From: Cordylochernes scorpioides
Lineage: Eukaryota > Arthropoda > Arachnida > Pseudoscorpiones > Chernetidae
NCBI GenBank assembly: GCA_030710605.1
Contig: CP092881.1
Location: 72,824,428-72,888,427, forward strand
Length of the DNA stretch: 64,000 nucleotides
Reading direction: 5' to 3'
Below the pieces are notes generated by a model. It was not told the origin of the DNA. It was given only the letters and a program-made list of their open reading frames with translations, and did not search any database. Made by a program: the position numbers and the translations under genes. This document shows positions 52,759 through 61,822 of this stretch, one piece after another; positions within the stretch are counted from its first letter, which is position 1; every line of letters begins with the position of its first letter.

Positions 52759-53119
52759 CTATTGCCACGTTGAAAATTAGGGAAGACAAACTTCAAGATG
52801 AGACAGCAATTTATTTAAGGCAAGAACAAACTATGAATGATAAACAAAAGATAAGGAATGAGGGAAGTTTACAAAGTAGTAAAATCTCTATATATATAAA
52901 AGTCAATTCCTGTCTGTCTGTCTGTTTCGCGATAAACTCAAAAACTACTGAACCAATTGGTTCCAAATTTTGCATGTCGCTTTTTATAAACCTGAGGAAA
53001 ATTTTTGGCTACATTTTGCTTATTATTTTTGGCTATTTCTTTTTTTAATTTGAAGAACTATTTTTTACGCGGAGTAATCCGGAATGGAATGAATACCCAA
53101 ATATGGCCATTTTGTATAC

Positions 53120-53190
53120 GCATCGGTGGTTCAGTGGTAGAATGCTCGCCTGCCACGTGGGCGGCCCGGGTTCGATTCCCGGCCGATGCA
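53120..53190 (+). tRNA. tRNA-Gly(GCC)-like gene in a Helitron
   Basis: 71 nt, as in animal tRNA-Gly(GCC). Acceptor GCATCGG/CCGATGC is perfect, the D arm is intact (GGTTCAGTGGTAGAAT), the anticodon loop CTGCCAC gives GCC, and the T arm GGCCCGGGTTCGATTCCCGG is intact. One base in the anticodon stem differs from the usual sequence and forms a G-U pair. The A box (TGGTTCAGTGG) and B box (GGTTCGATTCC) are intact, and T10 follows at once, a good Pol III terminator. It lies 235 bp after a Helitron 5' end. Confidence 0.85.
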
Positions 53191-53523
53191 TTTTTTTTTT
53201 ACAATTTTTAAAACTAATTTATAAAAAATATAATATAAATATATACTATTATATCAACTATATGAATTAAATCAAATACCTAAACACTAATCTCTATATA
53301 TATAAAAGTCAATTTCTGTCTGTCTGTTTCGCGATAACCTCAAAAACTACTGAACCTATTGGTACCAAATTTTGCATGTCGCTTTTTATAAACCTGAGGA
53401 AAATTTTTGGATACAATTTGCTTAGTATTTTTGGCTATTTCTTTTTTTCATTTGAAGAACTTTTTTTTTTACGCGGAGTAATCCGGAATGGAATGAATAC
53501 CCAAATATGGCCATTTTGTATAC

Positions 53524-53594
53524 GCATCGGTGGCTCTGTGGTAGAATGCTCGCCTGCCACGCGGGCGGCCCGGGTTCGATTCCCGGCCGATGCA
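53524..53594 (+). tRNA. tRNA-Gly(GCC)-like gene, D-arm variant, in a Helitron
   Basis: 71 nt with perfect acceptor, anticodon and T arms, followed by T8. The D arm reads GGCTCTGTGG instead of GGTTCAGTGG, which breaks one D-stem pair and weakens the A box. Same Helitron context and same distance from the 5' end as the copy at 53120. Confidence 0.85.
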
Positions 53595-54171
53595 TTTTTT
53601 TTAACAATTTTTAAAACTCATTTATATTATATCTTCTATATATATATAAAAGAATGTTTGTATGTTTGTTTGTTTGTTTGTTGGTTTGTATGTCCGGTAT
53701 ACAAATTCGCAGTAGTTCACTAATTCAAACCAAAATTTCCATACATAGGTAAAAAAAATACGAGGAAAACGATAGGCTATTTTAAATTATATATAAATTA
53801 AATATTAAAACTATATATTCAAATTATTCTACTTAGCTCACGAACAGCGCCCTCTATCAAGGTTATAAATACGTTTAAAATCGAAATCTTCTCAAAATTT
53901 TATTAATAATAGTCCGCTTAATAATTAGAATACTTGATCTAAATCGAAATATTCATAGACGCTCGCTCGATTTGAAGATTTATATCGTAACTAATCTGAC
54001 TGTAAAGTTTGGAGCGGGACGTTTCACAAGAGTGACATCCACGGCGCCAATTTATAATTGTAACGAATAGTGTTTGAATAAAACATTTAATCGGGTAAAC
54101 CCGGGCGTTGCCCGGGTCATTCGTCTAGTATAAACATAAAAATGATACTCTGTTAATAATGGTATAAAATA

Positions 54172-54423
54172 ATTAATGTCCAGGGTAGCCTAGTGGACAT
54201 GGCATCTGCCCAGTAAGCGGAACACTGTGGGTTCGATTCCCATCCCTGGACACTTTATTTTTCCGTTTATCATTACTCTTCACAATTCATCCTTTCATAC
54301 TTCATCCCTAAGGTTAGAAATAATCGTTATTTTATACTTAAAATAAATTTCGATTTTTCGTTCAAAAGAAACACATGTGGGATCAAATGTCGTTCTACAA
54401 TCATAAGCCGCATTATATTGTAA
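54172..54423 (+). mobile_element. SINE C with cloverleaf-capable tRNA head
   Basis: Flanked by TATAAAATA (54163-54171 and 54424-54432). The head 54179-54250 folds: acceptor TCCAGGG/CCCTGGA, D stem GCC/GGC, anticodon stem TCTGC/GCGGA with loop CCAGTAA (AGT at the anticodon position, but C rather than T before it), T arm GTGGGTTCGATTCCCAT. The body (TTTATCATTACTCTTCACAA, TTCATCCTTTCATACTTCAT) is the sequence found doubled and inverted at 27256-27462 and 42160-42461. Confidence 0.85.
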
Positions 54424-54651
54424 TATAAAATACAAATACTTCGCTACACTATAGGTTACTACGAGAGTGTGGCTCAATGCGGAATCAGACCGAGAACATT
54501 TTTGCTCTAATTCTTCAATCTCCACCAGCAGCTATCTGATGTTGAGGATCATCAATCACCATCCCCCACCAATCAATATCATCCCGATCACTGAGCCATT
54601 ACTAGCCAAGGTCACCCGAACTATCCAGAGTCAGCTATGTACAAACTCCGC

Positions 54652-54955
54652 CGGTCACAAGCCCGGATGAAAAAGGAGGAGGGGGAGCAGTAACAAGCTC
54701 ACTAAAAAACCTGGGCTCAGCTGACCCGGCTGATAGTACCCTGTAAGGGCTCCTAATCCAGGGATACAGGATGAGCAGCGTTTGTACTCCATGTTAGGAG
54801 CGGCTGCACATGGCGTCTGTTCCTCATGTCAGAGGCGGCCATTTCTTTTGGAGCTAAGTCGGCCTGCCACTGAATAGTGCTCCCAGTCTTAATGACAAAG
54901 GCATTCTACTTCACCCAGACCCTAATATGATTGAGTGAAGGTAAGGAAGAAGAAG
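54652..54955 (-). repeat. Dispersed repeat K, copy 2
   Basis: Reverse of 32430-32815: GATGAAAAAGGAGGAGGGGG, TCATGTCAGAGGCGGCCATT, CTAATATGATTGAGTGAAGG. Confidence 0.65.
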
Positions 54956-55320
54956 AGCTATGTACAAGACCTAACCAGTATTCATCTCACGACAATTGAA
55001 GATAGGTAAAAGTCAAGATAATTGTGTTATAATGGAGATCCACTTCAGGACATCGCCCAGATGACGGACCAGGTGACAGCAAACAAACAAATCCCAGCTG
55101 CGCCAGCCGGCAACAAAGGATTAGCACGCAGCGTTGTCTACAGACCAGTTTGGTGTTTTCCTCTGTCCTCTTAACATGTCTGAATAAAGTTAGTTTAAAG
55201 GAGACTTTTACCCTCTCCTAGCTGCTATTTAGTGATCTGACTGAAATCCTTGCAACAGCCTACAAACGAATCATCACTGCGAATTCTTATACCGAATTTC
55301 GCATCATTGTTTTGTGAGAG
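54956..55320. other. No gene recognised
   Basis: A GC-richer stretch ending with AATAAAGTTAGTTTAAAGGA near 55190, which could be a polyadenylation region of a host or retroelement transcript. No frame recognised. Confidence 0.3.
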
Positions 55321-55339
55321 GTTTACCAGCTTTTTCTAC

Positions 55340-55830
55340 ACAACAGGGCTGTGTAGTTATTGCCACAAGGGTACAATGGTGGTTTGTAAATACATTGTCT
55401 AATCTCTCGCATTGTAAATTTTAGTTTAAATGAAAAACAAACATTTGAATTTATGCAAGAATTCGCTTTATTCTTCATAGACTGAACTTTGAATGAAACA
55501 TCCATGCACCAGGGTAGTGCAGTTATTGCCCCAAGAAAACAGTAGTGGTTTGTAAATACTTTGTACAGTATCTCGCATTGTGAAATTTTAGTTTAAATGA
55601 AAAACAAACATTTGAGTTAATGCAAGAATTCGCTTTATTCTTCATAGACTGAACTTTGGATGAAACAACCATGCCTCATGGTAGCGCAGTTATTGCCCCA
55701 AGGGTACAGTGAATACTTTGTACAATCTCTCGCATTGTATATTTTAGTTTAAATGAAAAACAAACAATTGATTGTTGCAAAAATTGGATTTATTCTTCAT
55801 AGACTGAACTTTGGATGAAAAACCATTACG
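55340..55830 (+). repeat. Tandem repeat, about 166 bp, 3 units
   Basis: AGTTATTGCC, CTCGCATTGT, TTTTAGTTTAAATGAAAAAC and TTTATTCTTCATAGACTGAA recur in order three times, with units starting near 55345, 55511 and 55680. Confidence 0.85.
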
Positions 55831-55977
55831 ATTTAATTAGAAATTTGATTTATTATAGAAAATAAGTACATCGTGTTGGGGGGAAGAAATTCCAGGAATT
55901 TCAGGGGGGAAAAGACTGGACCACTTGAAATATTCGCAATAATTAATATATTTTGATAGCACATCATATAGGTAAAA

Positions 55978-56330
55978 TTTTATTTTATTTAACAATTGCA
56001 GAGTACACGCTATATCCACAAATCGGATATTTGCGTGTGAAATATATACATTTGAATGAAAGAACAAGTAGTTTAAAGGGATATATACATATTTACATAT
56101 CAGTATGATTACATTAGTAGTCACTTATTTAGTTAAGTACATTCTGCAGAATTTGTTGAATCTTTGGTGTATGTCCTTAGTGTAGACCAGATGTTGCATA
56201 TTTGTTATGGGAAGTTGATTTAGTTCCCTAAGGTCAGCGGTCAGCGGGCAGTCAGTTAATAAGTGTCTGGGGTTCTGTTCTTCGCCTCCACACGAGCATC
56301 CAGGTGATTCAGCTTTGCCAATTTTAGGTA
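55978..56330 (-). pseudogene. LINE ORF2 C-terminus and 3' region
   Basis: The minus-strand frame from about 56330 reads SPGCSCGGEEQNPRHLLTDC (C-x-C...H-x4-C), PLTADLRELNQLPITNMQHL, then VYTKDIHQRFNKFCRMYLTK and a stop near 56129. The following 150 bp is the 3' region. It is a non-LTR ORF2 tail; the last 215 bp recur at 27596-27815. Confidence 0.75.
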
Positions 56331-56598
56331 AAATGCTATTTATTAACCCCCCCCCCTTCCGTTGAAAAAAAGATCATATTTACATATACGCCACTGTTTT
56401 TTTTCTTTCGAATTTATAACCTTGTGTGTGTCAAAGCATTTTATATCCTCAGTATGGACTGTATTAAAAAAAATCAAATCTGTAAAGAGTTTCGTTTTAT
56501 ATGAAGGAAAACAGCTTCACTTTTCAAATGTAAAAGCAAGTTTTTACAGTTCAAGAAAGCGAACATTTGAATGCGTTGTGGGATTTAAAGCTGAACGA
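56331..56598. other. No gene recognised
   Basis: A plus-strand frame runs across 56362-56670 into the fold-back arm; not recognised. Confidence 0.25.
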
Positions 56599-57029
56599 AC
56601 ATTGAAGAGGAGTGTCTTATACGAACTTATTCGCAAGCTGCCGAACGTCTTTCTACAGGCTTTACTATGAGATTTTATTGTCACTGTAAAGCCTGTAGAA
56701 GGACGTCCAAAAGCTTGCCAATAAAGTTCTTATAAAAATTACAATTATATTCTCACAATGAGTATATTTTTTATTTAAATAAACGCTAGCTTTCAAGCGT
56801 TAATCGCTCTTCAACGGGCTTACAATAATATCGACTTGATCCCACCAGAAATATTTACAAAAAACAAATGGGATAAAGTCGATATTATAGTAAGCTCGTT
56901 GAAGAGCGATTGAAAGCTAGCGTTTTTTAAATAAAAAAGATACTCATTGTGAGAATATATTTGTAATTTTAATACTTTTTCACAATTTTATCATGAATAA
57001 AGTTTTTATAAGACACTCCTCTTCAATGT
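56599..57029. repeat. Fold-back containing a second fold-back
   Basis: Outer arms: ACATTGAAGAGGAGTGTCTT ... TTTCTACAGGCTTTA against TAAAGCCTGTAGAAGGACGT ... TAAAGTTCTTATAA, and, beyond the nested insert, TTTTTATAAGACACTCCTCTTCAATGT. It has the same design as 41887-42058. The inner element occupies 56735-57000. Confidence 0.85.
56735..57000. repeat. Nested fold-back
   Basis: ATATTCTCACAATGAGTATA, AACGCTAGCTTTCAAGCGTT and GCTTACAATAATATCGACTT pair with their inverses around ATATTTACAAAAAACAAATG. Flanking TAAAGTTCTTATAA / TAAAGTTTTTATAA is consistent with an insertion duplication of about 13 bp. Confidence 0.8.
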
Positions 57030-57549
57030 CGTTATATTTTGCTATTTTAATTCGAAGAGTTCAATTTAGTCAAACAAATGTTTAGTACGATCTACACTGG
57101 CAGACCTTTAACAGAACTAAACCCAGAAAACCAGTTAAATATAAAACCATCTTAGGAACCAAAGAATAACTATTAGAAAACATGAACATTTCTTTTGGAA
57201 CATGTCAAACCATCATCATAACGATTATTTGATTCTTGTTCCATATCTCTTAACAAATAAGCAGTAAAAGTATCGCGAGGAAACGCTCACAAACATGAAC
57301 CAAGTGTTCAATTTTGATCCATTATTGGCTCAAATATAACGAGATATAAAATATAGACGTCTGAATATGATCCTGAGACTAAAAGGACATTCAATCCTAT
57401 GACTAGAGCTTGGCGAGCCATTGTCCAAGAAAGTGATGATGACAAAATCGAAGCTTAAGTGTCTTCTTATCACTTTCTGTGATAGATCTGTGATCCATTG
57501 AACAAAATATTGTTGTTATATAATGAATTCGTTTTCGAGTAATCAACAC
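57030..57549. other. No gene recognised; possible intron
   Basis: AT-rich. If the exon at 57550-57678 is real, this is the start of the next intron on the minus strand. Confidence 0.3.
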
Positions 57550-57678
57550 CTTGATGTATTTGACTGAAACGACCTGAAGTTGGCTGTATCCCGCAGCGTA
57601 CATTACGCCCAGCTCGTTAACCACGGAATACTCTACTCCAGCCCCCTCAATTTGCCTGATACTGACTTCATCTTTACC
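57550..57678 (-). CDS. Candidate internal exon of a host gene
   Basis: On the minus strand TTTTTAATTTTAG|GGTAAAG is a good acceptor, with a T-rich tract before AG. It is followed by 43 codons in phase: GKDEVSIRQIEGAGVEYSVV, NELGVMYAAGYSQLQVVSVK, YIK, then AAG|GTGTTG as a possible, weak donor. Alternating hydrophobic residues suggest beta structure of an extracellular or lumenal domain, but I cannot name the protein. The composition is less AT-rich than the flanks and there is no repeat signature, which favours host sequence. Confidence 0.5.
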
Positions 57679-57849
57679 CTAAAATTAAAAATTATTAGAA
57701 GGAGATAATATATATTTACTCAATAACTGAAATAAATGAGAAGAATATTTCGAGAAGACAAAGATTTTAGAGGTGTTTTGATATCTGTTAAAAGATAGAA
57801 CAAGTGTATATAAATATATGTAAGTAGATGAATACATTAAGACGCGAAT
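57679..57849. other. AT-rich, possible intron
   Basis: Nothing recognised apart from the acceptor tract next to the exon. Confidence 0.3.
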
Positions 57850-58340
57850 GTTTTTTACCGCATCAAACTTCTACTGTCCTTACTGCGATGAAAAAAATAT
57901 TGGGAGGGCTTGATTCATCAGTGGTAAACCTTCCCAGCGGGTTCACCAATTTAATCTACCAGAAGGTTCTTTAGAATTCTAATACTGTGTTGGATCATTC
58001 TGCTTATATATATTACACTGAAGGGTGGAATCTCATGTCCATAGTTTTCTTAAATACCATTTCTGAGATTCCACTCTTCAGTGTAGTATTATTGCATATT
58101 ATTGCTATATGGCGCGTTATTGTTTTATATTAATTTATGGCTAAATTGCCTTGTCCTTATTGTTTGCGGAAGAGCCTTGCTCGATGTAAATATTTATATG
58201 TAATTCTACTGTTTAATATCTTATGCCATAGTTTTCTTAAATACCATTTCTAATCTTTTAGGACAATAGAATTACATATAAATATTTTATTCGAGAAATG
58301 CTCTTCCACAAACAATAGGGACAAGGCAAGTTATGCATAA
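57850..58340. repeat. Dispersed repeat R, copies 7 and 8
   Basis: CTACTGTCCTTACTGCGATG, TGGGAGGGCTTGATTCATCA, GTGTTGGATCATTCTGCTTA, CACTGAAGGGTGGAATCT, followed by partly inverted pieces of the other half (CTTTTAGGACAATAGAATTA). Confidence 0.6.
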
Positions 58341-58374
58341 ATCAATAACACACCATCTATATATAACACATTTT

Positions 58375-58735
58375 CTTCTTCTTCTTTCTTATCTCCACTC
58401 AATCATATTAGGGTATCAAGCTTTTAAAGTTTGAGATCATGACTGGGTGAAGTAGAATATGTCTGCCATTGTCATTAAGACTGGGAGCACTACTCAGTGG
58501 CAGGCCGACTTAGCTCCAAAAGAAATGGCCGCCTCTGACATGAGGAACAGACGCCATGTGCAGCCACTCCTAACATGGAGTACAGACACTGCTCATCCTG
58601 TATCCCTGGATAAGGTGCCATTACAAGGTACTATTAGCCGAGCCAGCTGAGCCCAGGTGTTTTAGTGAGCTTGTTACTGCTCCCCCTCCTCCTTTTTCAT
58701 CCGGGCTTTGTGACCGGCAAAGGCGGAGTTTATAT
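58375..58735 (+). repeat. Dispersed repeat K, copy 3
   Basis: CTTATCTCCACTCAATCATA, AAATGGCCGCCTCTGACATG, CTCCTCCTTTTTCATCCGGG as at 32430. A TA-rich run follows to 58830. Confidence 0.65.
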
Positions 58736-59102
58736 ATATAACAAATACATCATATATTATATATTAAATATTATATAAATATTATATATATATATATTAT
58801 ATATATATATTAAATAAATATATCAATCACAAATATCACTGTTCTATAACGCGGGTAATACAATATCTATTTTAATTACAGAGCGATACTTTATAGCTTA
58901 CATTGTACAACCCTTTTCTTGACGAGTTTCAAAATGGAAAATTTGCACAAAAATGAAATTGCACTGGGATCAGGTTGATGAATTAAGAGAAAAGCATTTC
59001 CTGATCGGGCAACTAAAAGTTGTTGATGGTTTGCGCCATCTGTCGGAATAAATATAAACTAATTGTCGATATTTAAATACATTCCAGTATTGACAGCATT
59101 GA
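58736..59102. other. TA-rich run and half MITE M
   Basis: 58736-58830 is nearly pure A/T. 58960-59060 carries CACTGGGATCAGGTTGATGA and GGTTTGCGCCATCTGTCGGA of family M. Confidence 0.5.
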
Positions 59103-59385
59103 GGGGGTCGGTGGAAGGACCGTTAGTTTCCGACCGCTACGACCCGGGATCAAATCCCGCATTGGACACTTTTTTTTCTAATTGAATAAAATGCTCCAAT
59201 GGCTTCCGATTCTTGCAAAAGTCCAAGCACACCAGCAGGTGCAAATAACCAAACGGAGCTCTACAAAATTCGAACTGCTTTTCACAAGTGTAGACATGTG
59301 GTGTACATACAGTAAAAGCAGTCGCCAACTTCTACCCACCATGATTATCATGGCCTGTACCACACGTGTACTAGGGATAATAATA
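59103..59385 (+). mobile_element. tRNA-derived SINE, family A
   Basis: Head GGGTCGGTGGAAGGACCGTT ... GACCCGGGATCAAATCCCGC and body as at 9784, ending in an (ATA)n/A-rich tail. Confidence 0.75.
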
Positions 59386-60305
59386 ATAAAAAAGTTAAAA
59401 GAGAAAACGAAAAATAGCGTGGTGAGTTTCTTTTATTAAAATTAAAATTACAAGCTTTCAAGCAAAATGCTTTTCTTCAGGTAATCCAAGAAAAAATATA
59501 TGTGGAGAGGTAAATACACCCACCTAAGTAAGATTTAAAAATTAAAGCAGAATTGCCACGAACAAGCACGTATCAACACACCTAGAGAGCGAGCGAGAAA
59601 TTCAGTTTAAAATAAATAAAATATATACATAATTCGGGAAAACACTTGAGGTTAAACTTCCTTATGCGGGGTCCATATTATTACAAAAAGCTATGTACTG
59701 CGGGGGTAGTTCTATTTTTCTATTGAGGCTTGGAATTTTATTGGAAACCAAAGCCTCCAGGACCAGTCGTTGATATTTTCCGCTTATGTTACTGTAAATA
59801 CATTGGGTGTCTGTGAAATCAAATTATTGATCAAATACCCTTTCTTGATTGATGAAGATAAACTTGAAAAGAGTATAAAGCATATAAGAAGCGGATCAGG
59901 ATGCTAGATTATAGAAAGAGGGCAATTCCTGATCTTGCAACTGTTGGCACACTGTTATTTATAGGAAAAAATACCAAAACTGAATGTTGATTTAGAATAT
60001 AAATTGTTTTTGATTCCTAGAAGCTCATATAAAATGCGCATCCAATCAGGTTTAGTAATTTGTTTCATATTGTTGCACACCAGGTTAGCAGGTTCATCGG
60101 GCATAATTTTCCCTTCCCACATGACTTGGGTATTTCCAGAGTGTTTCACAACCATAATTTTATATAAATAAGGGAATAATAAATAAAAATTTAAGCAAAA
60201 ATATGAAAATTCCTATAATTAAACAAAAAATAGCCAATATGCAAATACAAACTCTCTCTTTCTAACGGAATAAAAAAAATATATTTTTGAAAATAGAGCA
60301 AAAAG
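59386..60305. other. No gene recognised
   Basis: 59425-59480 (AGTTTCTTTTATTAAAATTA, CAAGCTTTCAAGCAAAATGC) is an end piece of the fold-back-forming families. The remainder has only short frames. Confidence 0.35.
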
Positions 60306-60480
60306 AGTCGGTGGACGAGTGGGTAAAACTCTCGATTCCCGACAGCCATGAACCAGGATTGAATCCCACTTTAACATTTTGTTTAATATGTGAATAACCT
60401 TCATATATATTAGTCATTGTTTCAAATATCATGAACTAGGTTGCTCTTTTTGAGCGATACCTAGTAAAGTTAGTTTTAAA
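60306..60480 (+). mobile_element. SINE B copy
   Basis: AGTCGGTGGACGAGTGGGTA head, B-box-like GGATTGAATCCC, ATATGTGAATAACC, GAGCGATACCTAGTAAAGTT tail. It directly precedes the Jockey-type LINE. Confidence 0.8.
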
Positions 60481-60596
60481 CAAGAAGAAGAAGATCTACG
60501 CGCGCACGAGCCAGCAAGGATGCAAGGGATTTGTTTCCTCCACAAAATTTAAATTCAAATTGTTTTCTTTTCTTTAAATAAGTAAATATATTAAAA

Positions 60597-61822
60597 ATGT
60601 CTGATGATAACAGGAAATTATTATGGGCGGAAGAAATAGAGCAATCAGAAGTCCCGACTCCAATTTATATAAAAACAAAAAAGGCCTGAATGGAGAAAAA
60701 TTATGCACAATTGATGCCACGCTTTTAAAACAAATTTTAGATCGTTGTCAAATCCCTTATGTTTTTGAAGATGAGGCAGTTACTGCCCGAAAACGACAAC
60801 GACAATCAAAAGAACATTGCATTTCATCCTCTGATGATGAAGAAAATCCAAAGAATCCTAGAATTCAATTAGACAACCAGAGCCGTAATAATATAAATGA
60901 TTTGGACGAATTGGCGGAGGGTCACGATGAGGAAGGACCTTGGTGTGATGTCCCAAAAAGTAGAAAAATCAGAATTCCTCCTGTTATTGTTGAAAATGTG
61001 AACGATTGGAAATTGCTTTGTAAAGAACTAAACAACTTAGCTGATGAACCATTCCAAGCCACCATATCAGGACCTAAGCATATTATCAAAGCTAAGAATA
61101 TAGGAGACTTCAAAAAGATCCGTGAATATGTTCGTTTAAATAACGGCGGCTACTCCTATAAATTACAAGAAGAAAAACCTTTAAAGGTAGTCATAAAAGG
61201 CGTTTCAACCAGTTTTAAAATTGAAGACATTGCAGTTGAATTATCCCACTTAGGCTTTAAAGAGGCTTCAGTAAAAAGGCTTCACCGCCAATCGTCAAAG
61301 CAGGCAATGAACATAGTTCTTGTTGAACTTCCAAAATATGATTCCAACAAGAATATTTATAATCTGACTGACCTGCTGTACCAGAAAGTGGTCGTTGAAT
61401 CCTTCAGATCTCCCAAAAAGGTCACCCAATGTTTCAATTGTCAAGGGTTTGGCCATGGGCAATTGAATTGCTTTCTAAAACCTAAATGTGTCAAATGCGC
61501 CGAAGCTCATCATACCAAAGATTGCCCGAAAAAATCGAAGCAATATTCACCCAAGTGTGTAAACTGCGGGCAAGCTCACACGGCCAATTATCGTGGCTGC
61601 CCTGCGTTCCCAAAAATTCCCAACCAGTCTCTTAACCAACGACCACAAATTCCCAAGGTTTCTTCATATATTCATAGCAATGTTACCAAAGACAACAGCG
61701 CAGTGCAGGAAAGTACCTTTAAGCCTAGTTATGCAAGTGTATCGAAACAAAACTTTGCGAATCAAAATATTAAAACTCTTTGCGAAAAGCTATTAAGCAT
61801 TATTGGCGAAGTTCTAAAATGA
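60597..61822 (+). CDS. LINE ORF1, nucleic-acid-binding gag-like protein
   Basis: The open frame from ATG 60623 to TGA 61820-61822 gives 399 codons. A better start may be ATG 60597 (MSDDNRKLLWAEEIEQSEVP...), in another frame that would join after a one-base change in the A-rich run 60671-60682; the present frame then begins GLNGEKLCTIDATLL. Around residues 180-250 is a Pre-C2HC-like region (LKVVIKGVSTSFKIEDIAVE, LSHLGFKEASVKRLHR). Three zinc knuckles follow at about residues 270-330: CFNCQGFGHGQLNC, CVKCAEAHHTKDC and CVNCGQAHTANYRGC. In Jockey-type elements this protein binds the element RNA. Its stop overlaps the ORF2 start (ATGA), suggesting reinitiation. Confidence 0.85.

Larger units (their letters stand above)
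52885..54128 (+). mobile_element. Composite Helitron: three 5' ends, one 3' end
   Basis: TCTCTATATATATAAAAGTC starts at 52885 and again at 53291; a third, different 5' end TCTTCTATATATATATAAAA starts at 53632. The only 3' end (hairpin ACCCGGGCGTTGCCCGGGT-type, then CATTCGTCTAG) is at 54128. The LTR reads ...GTAGTAAAA before and TATAAACATAAAAATG after, exactly the continuous sequence GCAAAATATAAACATAAAAA of the empty LTR at 44604-44786, so the unit occupies a single A/T site. Confidence 0.85.
52763..54448 (-). mobile_element. Solo LTR split by composite Helitron and SINE
   Basis: Starts TGCCACGTTGAAAATTAGGG and ends TACTTCGCTACA; CTAT flanks both sides (52759-52762 and 54449-54452). Taking out 52885-54128 and the SINE at 54172-54423 with one target repeat leaves an LTR of about 185 bp collinear with 44604-44786. 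Confidence 0.85.

Noticed and set aside
54179..54250. A working tRNA (anticodon AGT)
   Set aside because: The cloverleaf is good, but the base before the anticodon is C instead of the nearly invariant T, no terminator follows at once, and the sequence is the head of a SINE with a target duplication.
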